Part shown: in pieces, positions 23,935 to 32,392 of the stretch
How positions within the stretch are numbered: the stretch's first letter is position 1
Layout of the letters: the number at the start of each line of letters is the position of its first letter
Assembly (NCBI GenBank): GCA_946481135.1
Contig: CAMLMQ010000006.1
Coordinates: forward strand, 1 to 42,054
DNA: 42,054 bases
Reading direction: 5' to 3'
From: an uncultured Microbacteriaceae bacterium
GTDB taxonomy: Bacteria > Actinomycetota > Actinomycetes > Actinomycetales > Microbacteriaceae
Notes under the pieces: generated by a model
Told to the model about the DNA's origin: nothing
Seen by the model: only the letters and a program-made list of their open reading frames with translations
Database searches by the model: none
Made by a program: the position numbers and the translations under genes

Positions 23935-24510
23935 TCACACCCCGAGGGGTCCGGCCATCGCGAGCGAGCCGAGTGCCATCGCAGCGACCTCGCCGAGCGG
24001 AGCCGGATGTCTCCTGCCGCGCGGACGACGCGTGCGGAGATCCACTGCGACGACGACCGAGTACGCGGTGTACCCGCCCGCGATGACGAGAGCGACGATG
24101 GGAGTGAACTCGGTGGCGGCCGCGTGGCCGTGGGCAGAGTCCGCGGTCGCGGGTGACGCGGCCCGGTGCAGGACGTGCAGGAGCACGAGTCCCGCCATCG
24201 CGAGCGCCCCGAACGCGCGGTGACGCGCCATCGGGTCGTCCCGTCCCCACCGAGCGGCGACGGCCGCGACGGCGAACAGCGCACCAGCGCTCGCCGCCCC
24301 GATCGCGGGGGAAATGGTCGGCGCCATCGCGACGGTCATCGTGACGAGCATTCCGACGGATGCCGCCCAGGCCGACCAGGAGGACGAGCGGGAGGCAGCC
24401 AGACAGGCCGTCGACACGACGGCGAGCCCCACGGCGAGCGCGTGGATCGGAACCCTCCTTCCGGCGACACGACGCCGCCGCCGGGTCGAGCCTACGAAGC
24501 GCCCGGGCAT
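23935..24510 (-). CDS. multi-pass membrane protein of unknown function
   Basis: About 191 residues from an ATG at 24510. There is a basic N-terminus (RFVGSTRRRRRVAGRR) and five or so hydrophobic helices, with His/Met in and between them (HALAVGLAVVSTACLAA, MLVTMTVAMAP, LLHVLHRA, HGHAAATEF). The layout recalls DUF5134-type actinobacterial membrane proteins, but I am not certain. It lies between the dehydrogenase and the amidohydrolase on the opposite strand and has no obvious link to the pathway. Coding support rests on the hydrophobic pattern and composition. Confidence 0.55.
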   Translation of the reverse strand: MPGRFVGSTRRRRRVAGRRVPIHALAVGLAVVSTACLAASRSSSWSAWAASVGMLVTMTVAMAPTISPAIGAASAGALFAVAAVAARWGRDDPMARHRAFGALAMAGLVLLHVLHRAASPATADSAHGHAAATEFTPIVALVIAGGYTAYSVVVAVDLRTRRPRGRRHPAPLGEVAAMALGSLAMAGPLGV

Positions 24511-24619
24511 CGATCCATCGGGCCTGCGAGTGGTGCGCTCAGCGACTAGGGCTCTTCGCGCGACGACAACCGCGTCAGCGCACCGACCGCTGAGACTCGG
24601 GATACCTACATCAGGAGGC

Positions 24620-26269
24620 ATGGTGAAGATCGAGACCCTCATCGTCGGCGCGACGGTGTTGACGCCGGCTCCTGCCCGCGGGGCCAACGCCATCGCGATC
24701 GCCGGCGGGAAGATCGTCGCCATCGGAGAGGCCGACGTCCTCCGCGCGAGGGTGGACTCCGACACCGTCGTGCACGACACGGCCGGGCGGACGATCATGC
24801 CTGGACTCGTGGACATCCACAACCACCATCTCGCCGCGGGGGTGACCGACCTCTTCGAGCTCTCGTTTCCGCCGAGCCACACGCTCGACGAAATGCTCGA
24901 CGCCGTCGCGGAGTATGCGAGCCGTCTGGCCGACGGCGAGTGGATCACCGGCGGGAGCTGGGCGTCGACGATGCTCCCCGAGCTCTCGCGCAGCGAAGCG
25001 CTGACCCGGCTTGACGAGGTGTCCGCGGGTCACCCCGTCTCCCTCAGCGACGACAGCCACCACAACAAGTGGGTCAACTCGCGCGCGCTGGAACTGGGGG
25101 GCATCGACGATGAGACGCCGGATCCGGTCGGCGGTGCGATCGTGCGCGACGCGGCCTCTCGGCGAGCGACGGGACTCCTGCTCGAGACCGGTGGTCTGGG
25201 AGTCGCCGCCGCGATCGCGCGCGACCGGGTGCTCTCGGCCGCGGACTACCGCCGCGCGTCGCGGCGCGCCATCGCGATCCTTCACAGCTATGGAGTGACG
25301 GCGTTTCAAGACGCGGGCGCCTCCGTCGAGATGCTCACCGCTCTCCGCGACCTCGACGACGCCGGCGACCTGCCCGCCTGGGTCGTGACCTCGATGTTCC
25401 TGGCCGATCCCATCTTCGGCACCGTCGTCGTGGGAGAGGAGCTGTGGGACCAAGCGGACCGCCATCGCACCGAGCACCACCGGCCCGACTTCATCAAGAT
25501 CTTCCTCGACGGCGTGCCGCCGACTCGAACCGCCGCCTTCCTCGAGCCATATCTGCCCGACGACGAGCACGGCACCCATTTCCTGGGGGCGACCGCCGTC
25601 GCGCCCGACGACCTCGACCGGTGGCTGCGTGGCGCCGCCGACCGCGGACTTTCCGCCAAAGTGCACTGCACCGGCGACGCCGCCGTTCGTCTGTATCTCG
25701 ACGTGATCGAGCGGATGCGGGCTGACGGTTACCGCGACACACGCTTTCAGGTCGCTCACGGCCAGTTCATCGCGGAGTCGGATCGGCGGCGACTCGCCGA
25801 TCTCGGTGTCAGCGCCGACATCTCGCCCTACCTGTGGTTCCCGGGCATCATCCCCGACTCGATCGCCGAAGTCCTTCCCCGCGAGCGGGCCGAACGCATG
25901 CAGCCCAATCGCGAGCTGCTCGACCTCGGCGTGCTGGTGGCGGGCGGATCCGACTGGCCGGTCTCGGAGGTTCCCGACCCATGGGTCGGGATACAAGGTC
26001 TGGTTACGCGCGCGGACCCGATGGGGGCGCGAGACGGAACGCTGTGGGCCGAACAGGCGATCACCGTCGCGGAGGCGCTGGAGGTGTTTACGATCAACGG
26101 CGCTCGGGCGATGGGGGTCGACGACGTCACCGGATCGCTCGAGGTCGGAAAGTCGGCCGACTTCGTGGTTCTCGATCAGGATCCGCTCTCCGTCGATCCC
26201 TCGCAGCTCGCCCAGACCCGAGTCCTCGAGACCTGGTTCGCCGGAGCCCAGGTCTACAGCCGCCGATGA
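24620..26269 (+). CDS. amidohydrolase family 3 (YtcJ-like) metal-dependent hydrolase
   Basis: Predicted metal-dependent hydrolase of 549 residues with an AGGAGG site before the ATG. It shows the N-terminal composite sandwich (IVGATVLTPA...GGKIVAIGEADVLRAR), the first metal motif PGLVDIHNHHLAAG, a lysine-containing FIKIFLDGVPPTRTAAFLEPY, the histidines KVHCTGDAAV and FQVAHGQFI, and the final metal aspartate in VAGGSDWPVSEV. It ends with the usual GSLEVGKSADFVVLDQDPL. Substrates of this subfamily are amides, N-acyl compounds or formimino groups. It precedes an ABC importer by 32 bases, so it may process the imported compound. Confidence 0.88.
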   Translation: MVKIETLIVGATVLTPAPARGANAIAIAGGKIVAIGEADVLRARVDSDTVVHDTAGRTIMPGLVDIHNHHLAAGVTDLFELSFPPSHTLDEMLDAVAEYASRLADGEWITGGSWASTMLPELSRSEALTRLDEVSAGHPVSLSDDSHHNKWVNSRALELGGIDDETPDPVGGAIVRDAASRRATGLLLETGGLGVAAAIARDRVLSAADYRRASRRAIAILHSYGVTAFQDAGASVEMLTALRDLDDAGDLPAWVVTSMFLADPIFGTVVVGEELWDQADRHRTEHHRPDFIKIFLDGVPPTRTAAFLEPYLPDDEHGTHFLGATAVAPDDLDRWLRGAADRGLSAKVHCTGDAAVRLYLDVIERMRADGYRDTRFQVAHGQFIAESDRRRLADLGVSADISPYLWFPGIIPDSIAEVLPRERAERMQPNRELLDLGVLVAGGSDWPVSEVPDPWVGIQGLVTRADPMGARDGTLWAEQAITVAEALEVFTINGARAMGVDDVTGSLEVGKSADFVVLDQDPLSVDPSQLAQTRVLETWFAGAQVYSRR

Positions 26270-26301
26270 CCCACTCCGGCATCCAACCCCGAAGGAGCAC
26301 C

Positions 26302-27297
26302 ATGTCACGCAACATCCACCGCCTCGCCGCGGTCGCCGGCGTCCTCGTCGGCGCCCTCGCGTTGACCGCATGTGGAACGACGACCGCCGACCCGGAGGCG
26401 GGTCCGGCCGAAGATCGCGGTCCAGTCGACAAGATCCTCTTCGACTACCCCTTCACGGCCCTGCCCGTGTACTCGATTCTCGTTCCGGCGATCGAGGCCC
26501 GCGCGGCCGAGCGCGGGGTCACGGTCGAGTTCACGAATGACGACATGGACCTCGCGAAGCAGGTGACGAACCTCAACACGTACTTGACGAGCGACGTCGA
26601 CGCGGTCGTGTCGTTCCCGGCCGATCCCGCCAGCCTCGAATCGATTGCGGCGGCCTACCGGGCCGCGGGCAAGTACTGGGTGACCTACGGCGGCGATCTC
26701 GAGAACCAGGATGCGACGCTGCAGTTCAGCTTCTACGACTCGGGCTATCAGCTCGGTGAATACGCAGGGCAGTGGGCGGCGGAGAATCTCGACGGCACCG
26801 CGTCGGTGCTGATCCTCGAGGACCAGACCATCCAGATCGGTCGCGAGCGCACCGAGGGTCTGCTCGACGGGCTCGAAGCGTCGGGAGCCGACTATGAGAT
26901 CGTGGCACAACAGCAGGCCGTCACCCCCGACGAGGCTCTCTCCGTGACGTCGTCGGTGCTCGCGCAGAACCCCGACGTGCAGATCGTGCTCGCCGCGGTG
27001 GGCGACGCCGGTCAGGGGGCGTACCAGGCGCTCGTCGCGAGCGGTCGCGACGCGAAGGACGCCGGCACCTTCCTCGGCGGGCTCGACCCCAACATCACGC
27101 TCTTCAAGGCGATGCGGGACGGCGACTTCGTGCGCGGAGTCACCTACTTCGACCTGATGGCGCTGATCGAGCAGATCATCGACATTCCGATCGCACTGGG
27201 TGAAGGGGTCGAAGACGCGAGTGTCGATGTTCCCGTCGAACTCGTCACGCAGGACTCGCCCGAGCTCGACCAGTACATCGCGCAGCTCGGCGGTTGA
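26302..27297 (+). CDS. ABC transporter substrate-binding lipoprotein (sugar/ribose type)
   Basis: A 331-residue exported protein with a lipobox: the signal peptide MSRNIHRLAAVAGVLVGALA is followed by LTAC, the Cys being the lipidation site at about residue 24. The mature part is a periplasmic-binding type 1 fold (Peripla_BP_4): FDYPFTALPVYSILVPAIEARAA, then DVDAVVSFPAD and GFxGG-like FLGGLDPN. It delivers a ligand to the downstream ATPase and permease. The fold is shared by sugar binders and by binders of other small organics (AI-2, purines), so the ligand is open; the context points to an aromatic or amide compound. Confidence 0.92.
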   Translation: MSRNIHRLAAVAGVLVGALALTACGTTTADPEAGPAEDRGPVDKILFDYPFTALPVYSILVPAIEARAAERGVTVEFTNDDMDLAKQVTNLNTYLTSDVDAVVSFPADPASLESIAAAYRAAGKYWVTYGGDLENQDATLQFSFYDSGYQLGEYAGQWAAENLDGTASVLILEDQTIQIGRERTEGLLDGLEASGADYEIVAQQQAVTPDEALSVTSSVLAQNPDVQIVLAAVGDAGQGAYQALVASGRDAKDAGTFLGGLDPNITLFKAMRDGDFVRGVTYFDLMALIEQIIDIPIALGEGVEDASVDVPVELVTQDSPELDQYIAQLGG

Positions 27298-27307
27298 GAG
27301 GTGACAC

Positions 27308-27338
27308 GTGGTGCCGCGCATCCCCCGCGCGGCACCAC
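27308..27338 (+). terminator. intercistronic stem-loop after the binding-protein gene
   Basis: GTGGTGCCGCGC (27308-27319) and its exact complement (27327-27338) form a 12-base-pair stem with a 7-base loop, 10 bases after the binding-protein stop and 23 bases before the ATPase GTG. Placed like the hairpins that stabilise binding-protein messages or partly terminate before transporter genes, it probably sets a high binding protein to transporter ratio. Confidence 0.7.
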
Positions 27339-27361
27339 CTGCGCCACGAAAGGACATCGGC

Positions 27362-28849
27362 GTGACCATTCGGATCGCTCACCTCACGAAGCGCTACGGC
27401 GCCACACTCGCCCTCGACGACGTCTCGCTCGAGATCGAGTCAGGCAGCATCCACGCTCTGCTCGGTCACAACGGCGCGGGCAAATCCACCGTCATCCGGT
27501 GTCTGGGCGGGGCCGTCGAGCCGACGAGCGGGTCGATCACGATCGAGGGGGAGCCTCTCGAACGGTACGAACCCAGAGAATCGATCGCGCGCGGCATCGC
27601 GACGATATACCAGCACCTCAGCCTGATCGACGGGCTCTCGGTCGCAGAGAACCTCTTCCTCGGGCGGGAGCTGCGTGTCGGCGGTCTCGTCGACACGCGG
27701 AGTCAGCATCGCCGGGCGCGGGAGATCCTCGAACGTGTCGGATCGACAGTCGATCCGGGCGTGCTCGTGCGCGAACTCCCGATCGGACAGAGGCAGCTGG
27801 TGGAGATCGCGAAGGCGCTCCAACGCGACGCGCGCCTGCTGATCCTCGATGAGCCGACAGCCGCCCTTAGCGTCGCCGAGGCTTCCCGGCTGGGCGACCT
27901 GCTCCTCGAGCTCCGGGCGAGCGGCATGGCGATCCTGTACGTGACCCACCTGCTCGGCGAGGTCGACAAGCTCGCCGATCGTGTGACGGTGCTTCGAAAC
28001 GGACGCTCGGTGTACACCTCCGAGTGGTCGCGTACCGCCGATCGCAAGACCCTCGTCTCCGTCATCAGCGAAGGTGCTGACGGCCTCGACGCCCGACCGG
28101 AGCCCGTGGCCGACGACACGACCGTACGGTTGCGGCTCGGGGCGTACCGCCCCCAGGGACTCGCGGAGGCCCACCTCGAGGTCCGCGAAGGCGAAGTGGT
28201 CGCGCTGTACGGCCTCATCGGCTCCGGCCGCACGCGCTTGCTCGATTCGCTCTTCGGCCGCCATGGCCGCGCCGCTGGCACGGTGACGGTCGACGGTTCC
28301 GTCGTCGATCCGCGCTCTCCCGCATCGGCGCTGCGAGCCGGGATAGCACTGGTTCCGGGCGATCGGTTGCGCGAGGGGCTCTTCCTGTCACTCCCCGCGG
28401 TGGAGAACGTCGTCATCGCGGTCATGGGACGTCTGACCCGCGGGGGGCTGCGCCGCAGTCGGGCCGAGCAGGCGACGTTCCACCGTGCGACCGGTTCGCT
28501 CGCGCTCCGTCCCGATGCACCCCAGCTGGCGGCGGGCCGCTTCTCGGGCGGCAATCAACAGAAGCTCTTACTCGCCCGGTGGATCAACGACCTCGCGGGC
28601 GTGCGCGTACTGCTGCTCGACGACCCGACCCAGGGCGTCGACGTCGGCGCGCGACACGAGATCTACCGGGTCATCACCGAGCTCGCGCGCGACCAGCGTT
28701 TCGCCGTGCTCGTGGCGACCAACGAACCGGAGGAGGTCATGGCTCTCGCGCATCGCTGCGTCGTGATGGCCAAGGGGCGCATCGTCGACGAACTCGACGT
28801 CGCCTCTACCTCCGCTGAAGAGCTGCTGCACACGATCCACTCCGACTAG
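27362..28849 (+). CDS. ABC transporter ATP-binding protein, two domains (RbsA type)
   Basis: A 495-residue protein with two ATPase domains. The first has Walker A GHNGAGKST (35-43), signature LPIGQRQLVEIAKAL and Walker B LLILDEPTAAL. The second has the degenerate GLIGSGRTRLL (284-294), signature FSGGNQQKLLLARW and LLLDDPTQGVDVGAR. The lysine-less second Walker A is normal for this family. Start GTG at 27362 with AAAGGA upstream; the open frame continues further upstream through the hairpin and is not used. It energises the permease encoded next. Confidence 0.93.
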   Translation: MTIRIAHLTKRYGATLALDDVSLEIESGSIHALLGHNGAGKSTVIRCLGGAVEPTSGSITIEGEPLERYEPRESIARGIATIYQHLSLIDGLSVAENLFLGRELRVGGLVDTRSQHRRAREILERVGSTVDPGVLVRELPIGQRQLVEIAKALQRDARLLILDEPTAALSVAEASRLGDLLLELRASGMAILYVTHLLGEVDKLADRVTVLRNGRSVYTSEWSRTADRKTLVSVISEGADGLDARPEPVADDTTVRLRLGAYRPQGLAEAHLEVREGEVVALYGLIGSGRTRLLDSLFGRHGRAAGTVTVDGSVVDPRSPASALRAGIALVPGDRLREGLFLSLPAVENVVIAVMGRLTRGGLRRSRAEQATFHRATGSLALRPDAPQLAAGRFSGGNQQKLLLARWINDLAGVRVLLLDDPTQGVDVGARHEIYRVITELARDQRFAVLVATNEPEEVMALAHRCVVMAKGRIVDELDVASTSAEELLHTIHSD

Positions 28850-28869
28850 ACCCATCGAAGAGACCCGAT

Positions 28870-29883
28870 ATGAACGCTCCCGTCACCGCTCGTCTGACCG
28901 ACTTCCTTCTGAAGAACCCCCTCCTTGCGCTGCTCGTCGTGATCATCGTCGCGGTTCAGCTCACGACCGGGAGTCTCTTGCAGTGGCCCAGCATCCGCTC
29001 GGTCCTGATCGACGGCGCGATCATCGCGATCGTCGCGGCGCCGGTCGGGATGCTGTTGATCGCGGGGTTCATCGATCTCTCGGTGGGCAGCTCGCTCGCG
29101 CTCGGCGGGGTGGTCGCGGGAATGGTCATGAATGGCGGAGCGGGCTCGCCGATCGTCGCCGTCGTCCTCGCCCTGCTCGCCGGCGCCTCCGTCGGCCTCT
29201 TCAACGCCGTCCTCACGTGCGTGTTCGGTTTCAGTTCCTTCATCACGACGCTCGGCACCCTGACGGCGGTACGTGGAGTCGCACAGTTGCTCAGCCCTCT
29301 TCCGCGCAACTCCTTCGGGCCTGAGTTCGGTTTCCTCGGCGTCGGCACGTTGGCGGGGATTCCGACGTCCGTGTGGATCGCCCTCGTGCTCCTGCTGATT
29401 GCCGCCCTGTTCCTCGCGCGGACGCCGGCCGGTCGGCATGTGTACGCGATCGGCGTCAATCGGGAGGCCGCCTTCCTGTCCGGTGTGAGCATCCGCCGCA
29501 TCCCCTTCGTGCTCTACATCCTCGCCGGGGCTGCGGCGGGTCTCGCCGGTACGATCGTGGTCGCGCGACTGAACTCGGCTCCGGCGGGTCAACTCGGGAT
29601 CGGATTCGAGCTCGCGGTGCTCACCGCCGTCCTCCTCGGTGGAGTCGCGCTGACGGGAGGCGAGGGAACGGTCTTCGGCATCGCGACCGGCGTCCTGTTC
29701 CTCGGCATCCTCAACAGCTCGCTCGTGCTGCTCGGCGTCTCGAGTTTCTGGCAAGGCGTGGCGAGCGGGCTCGCCCTCATCGTCGCCATCGCGCTCAGCG
29801 TGCTCGTGCAGCGGGTGCGTCGGTTCCTCGACGCGCGAGCCGCCCGACGACTCGACCGCACGCCGGACGCGACGCCGAGCTGA
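28870..29883 (+). CDS. ABC transporter permease (RbsC type)
   Basis: Membrane protein of 337 residues with about 9-10 helices. It contains the family signature GFIDLSVGSSLALGGVVAG and a later segment LLGGVALTGGEGTVFGIATGVLFLGIL, both characteristic of the branched-chain/ribose (CUT2) permease group. Only one permease gene is present, as in RbsABC systems, so the channel would be a homodimer. It is 20 bases downstream of the ATPase gene. Confidence 0.93.
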   Translation: MNAPVTARLTDFLLKNPLLALLVVIIVAVQLTTGSLLQWPSIRSVLIDGAIIAIVAAPVGMLLIAGFIDLSVGSSLALGGVVAGMVMNGGAGSPIVAVVLALLAGASVGLFNAVLTCVFGFSSFITTLGTLTAVRGVAQLLSPLPRNSFGPEFGFLGVGTLAGIPTSVWIALVLLLIAALFLARTPAGRHVYAIGVNREAAFLSGVSIRRIPFVLYILAGAAAGLAGTIVVARLNSAPAGQLGIGFELAVLTAVLLGGVALTGGEGTVFGIATGVLFLGILNSSLVLLGVSSFWQGVASGLALIVAIALSVLVQRVRRFLDARAARRLDRTPDATPS

Positions 29884-29911
29884 CCCCCCGCGTCCACGAG
29901 AGAGTGATCCG

Positions 29912-30355
29912 ATGACCGAACCCACGCACCCCGGGCTCCGATTCAGCTTCCGCATCGTCGCGGACGTCGACCACCCGATCCCGCTCGAGAAACGAGACGC
30001 GGAGGAGCTCGTCTATCTGCCGATCGTCGGAGGCACTGTGGAGGGCGACCTCGTCGGCGAGGTGCTCACCGGAGGCGCCGATTGGGCGCGTGTCCGGGCC
30101 GATGAGACATTCGCGCTCGAGGCCCGGTACCTGTTCCGCACGTCGGAGAGTGAGGTGGTCGACGTCGTCAACGTCGGCTATCTCCGCCACGACGAGGGGC
30201 GGAACGGGCCGATGGAGGAGATGACCTACTTCCGCTGCACTCCGAGGTTCCGCACCGCCGCGCCGCGGCTGCAGTGGCTCACGCGGTCGGTCTTCGTCGC
30301 GAGCGCGCGCACGTTCGTCACACGGTCGGTGATCGACGTCTACGAGGTGCTCTGA
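29912..30355 (+). CDS. DUF3237 family protein
   Basis: A 147-residue beta-rich protein with the DUF3237 pattern: FSFRIVADVDHPI, then VGGTVEGDLVGEVLTGGADWARVRAD and LEARYLFRTSESEVVDVVNVGYL, and the end VASARTFVTRSVIDVYEVL. The fold of the family is a lipocalin-like barrel of unknown function, often found beside catabolic genes for aromatic or terpenoid compounds. It is the last gene of the amidohydrolase-ABC unit, 28 bases after the permease, and converges on the amine oxidase gene. A decayed relative appears near 37700. Confidence 0.88.
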   Translation: MTEPTHPGLRFSFRIVADVDHPIPLEKRDAEELVYLPIVGGTVEGDLVGEVLTGGADWARVRADETFALEARYLFRTSESEVVDVVNVGYLRHDEGRNGPMEEMTYFRCTPRFRTAAPRLQWLTRSVFVASARTFVTRSVIDVYEVL

Positions 30356-30374
30356 CGAGCTCGGGGTCGCGTCG

Positions 30375-32357
30375 TCAGGCGCAGCCGCAGGTATCGGAGC
30401 CCGCGCACGAGCACCGCGCATGCCCGCGCGACGACCGGTGGTCGACCGGGAGATCGAGTGCGGGATTGGTGTCGAGGAATCCGTAGGGCTTGAACCAGAA
30501 CCCGGCGTAGTCGACCGGCATGATCGGCCAATCCTCGGGTCGCGGAATGTGGGTGAGTCCGAAGGTGTGCCAGAGCACGAGGTCGGCTCCGTCGAGCGAC
30601 CGGTCACGAGCCGCGTACGCGGGCAGGCCGGCACCCCCTTGGTGCGCGTTGGGGTAGCGGCCGGCCGGCCACTGCTCATCGGGTGCATAGACCGTCGCCC
30701 ACAGATGCTTCGTCGCGAACGCGGCACGTGCGGCGACCGATGAAGCGGGGTCTGCCTGCAGCAGCGCGGTCGGCTGGGGGATCAGGTGGTAGGCCGTCGG
30801 CTTGCCGAGGCGGTTGCGGCGCGACGTCGAGCGCACCTCCCACACGCGCGCGACGGATGTGTCGGCCTCGCGTTGGGCGGCCTTCTCGGTCGCGAGCGGC
30901 GTCTCGGTCCACCCGAAGGCGTTCCCGAACGGATTCTCCGGTCCCATCGGGATGCGCGCGGCGTCCACTTCGACGAGTGCGTTGTCCTCGCCGTCGATCG
31001 CGACGTCGAGTCGGGCGCTGAAGAGGTGCTGGTGGACGGGAGCGAACACGCCGGGCGCGATCTCCGTCGCGTGGCGCTGTGTCGTCCCGGGAGTCCCGGC
31101 CCCCACGAAGACGATCCCCGTCGCTTTCGCCTCGACCTGGATGGACCCGTCGAGGTAGAAGTACCAGAAGAATCCGTAGTCGTAGTTGCCGATGGTCGTG
31201 AAATACGAGACGACGAGGCGCCGTGAGCGGCGCACCTCCGCGCGCCCCTCCAGATCGGTGTGCTTCCAGAGGATCCCGTAGTCCTCCTCGTGCATGCAGA
31301 CCGCGTTGGGGATGCGCACGGGGTTGCCGTGGTCGTCGGCAACGTGTCCGTCGAAGTAGTGGATGACGCCCAGGCAATCGCACCCGAGCTCCAGATGGTT
31401 GGCGTTCTTGCCGAGCAGGTACTCGCCCGCGTCGAAGTAGCTGATCCAGAAGCGGGTGGGGGACGTGTCGCCGTACGGCACCACCATCTCCGGGACACTC
31501 CCGCGGTGCAGCACCGACCTTCCGTCGAAGGAAACCTGGTTGAGCACGAGGCCCTCACGCGCGTTGAAGCCCACCCGCATCGACCACTTCTCCCACGTGA
31601 CGAGGGAGCCATCGACGTGGAAGCTGGGCCCCTCCGGCTGGGTGATCTCGATCGGCTTGAGGCTGGTGCGCGCCGGCCCCACTGCGTCCGCACCGTAGTT
31701 GCCGCCGTCTGCGGGCACGGGCACGTCTCCGTCGTCGGTGATGCCGATGACACGGTTCTCGATCAGGTCGACGTGCACGATGAGACCCTCGACCGGGTGC
31801 GCCCACGGTGAGTCGTCGGGGCTGTCGCGCAGGAACGTCAGGGATCGGATGACGCGCCGCCCGACCTCTTCGGCGCGGCCGACGAAGCCCGGGGCGAGAG
31901 GCGCACAGAACGCGAGATCCCGCCGGTCATCGAGGCCGCGTCGCGCCATCGCGGCCTGCCACTCGGGCGATGCCTTGACGATGTCCGCAGCACGGTCGTA
32001 CTCCTCGAACAGGTACTGCGGTTGTCCGTAGGGCGGACGGGTGACGTCGAGGGATCTCTGCTCCACGACGGTCTTTCGGGTGACCGAGACGGTGGCCTCG
32101 GTCACGGCGCCCGAGACCGTGTCGAGGAGCGTCACGTCGACGCGCCGCTCGAGGGGGCGACCCGGCCATCCGGAGAGTTCCTCCTTGGTGGGTTCGGACG
32201 GAAGGAGCATGGGAACGCGCACGGTCTCGCCGAGCAGACCTGAGTCGGCGAGTACGTCGCGCGCGGTCGCGATCTCGTCCGGGGTCAGCGGATCGAGCGG
32301 GTGAGCGTCGCCCGTCCCGATCGGGGGTACGTCGTGATGGTGATGCGTCATCGTCAT
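30375..32357 (-). CDS. copper-containing primary amine oxidase (tyramine/phenylethylamine type)
   Basis: Oxidises a primary amine to aldehyde, ammonia and hydrogen peroxide. 660 residues with all features of topaquinone oxidases: catalytic base D309 (YFDAGEY), cofactor precursor Y392 in TIGNYDYGF, copper ligands H442 and H444 (VHQHLFS) and H603 (LTHIPRPED). The C-terminus NPALDLPV is typical of actinobacterial tyramine and histamine oxidases, but it continues into an unusual cysteine-rich tail, CSCAGSDTCGCA. No signal peptide, so cytoplasmic. A His-rich N-terminus (THHHHD) is also odd. Start 32357 or 32351. Product would be 4-hydroxyphenylacetaldehyde if tyramine is the substrate (inference). 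Downstream of a TetR gene and its operator. Confidence 0.94.
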   Translation of the reverse strand: MTMTHHHHDVPPIGTGDAHPLDPLTPDEIATARDVLADSGLLGETVRVPMLLPSEPTKEELSGWPGRPLERRVDVTLLDTVSGAVTEATVSVTRKTVVEQRSLDVTRPPYGQPQYLFEEYDRAADIVKASPEWQAAMARRGLDDRRDLAFCAPLAPGFVGRAEEVGRRVIRSLTFLRDSPDDSPWAHPVEGLIVHVDLIENRVIGITDDGDVPVPADGGNYGADAVGPARTSLKPIEITQPEGPSFHVDGSLVTWEKWSMRVGFNAREGLVLNQVSFDGRSVLHRGSVPEMVVPYGDTSPTRFWISYFDAGEYLLGKNANHLELGCDCLGVIHYFDGHVADDHGNPVRIPNAVCMHEEDYGILWKHTDLEGRAEVRRSRRLVVSYFTTIGNYDYGFFWYFYLDGSIQVEAKATGIVFVGAGTPGTTQRHATEIAPGVFAPVHQHLFSARLDVAIDGEDNALVEVDAARIPMGPENPFGNAFGWTETPLATEKAAQREADTSVARVWEVRSTSRRNRLGKPTAYHLIPQPTALLQADPASSVAARAAFATKHLWATVYAPDEQWPAGRYPNAHQGGAGLPAYAARDRSLDGADLVLWHTFGLTHIPRPEDWPIMPVDYAGFWFKPYGFLDTNPALDLPVDHRSSRGHARCSCAGSDTCGCA

Positions 32358-32362
32358 CTCCG

Positions 32363-32392
32363 ATTTATATTGAGCTTGCGCTCAATATAAAT
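32363..32392. promoter_or_regulatory. large TetR-type operator before the amine oxidase gene
   Basis: ATTTATATTGAGC (32363-32375) and its exact complement (32380-32392) are separated by 4 bases. It sits between the stop of the TetR gene (32393) and the oxidase start, overlapping AT-rich -10-like sequence. The oxidase therefore probably has its own repressed promoter rather than depending on read-through. Confidence 0.75.

Noticed and set aside
28211..28250. Second Walker A of the ABC ATPase lacks the lysine (GLIGSGRTRLL)
   Set aside because: This degenerate second site is normal for the RbsA family and is not a defect.
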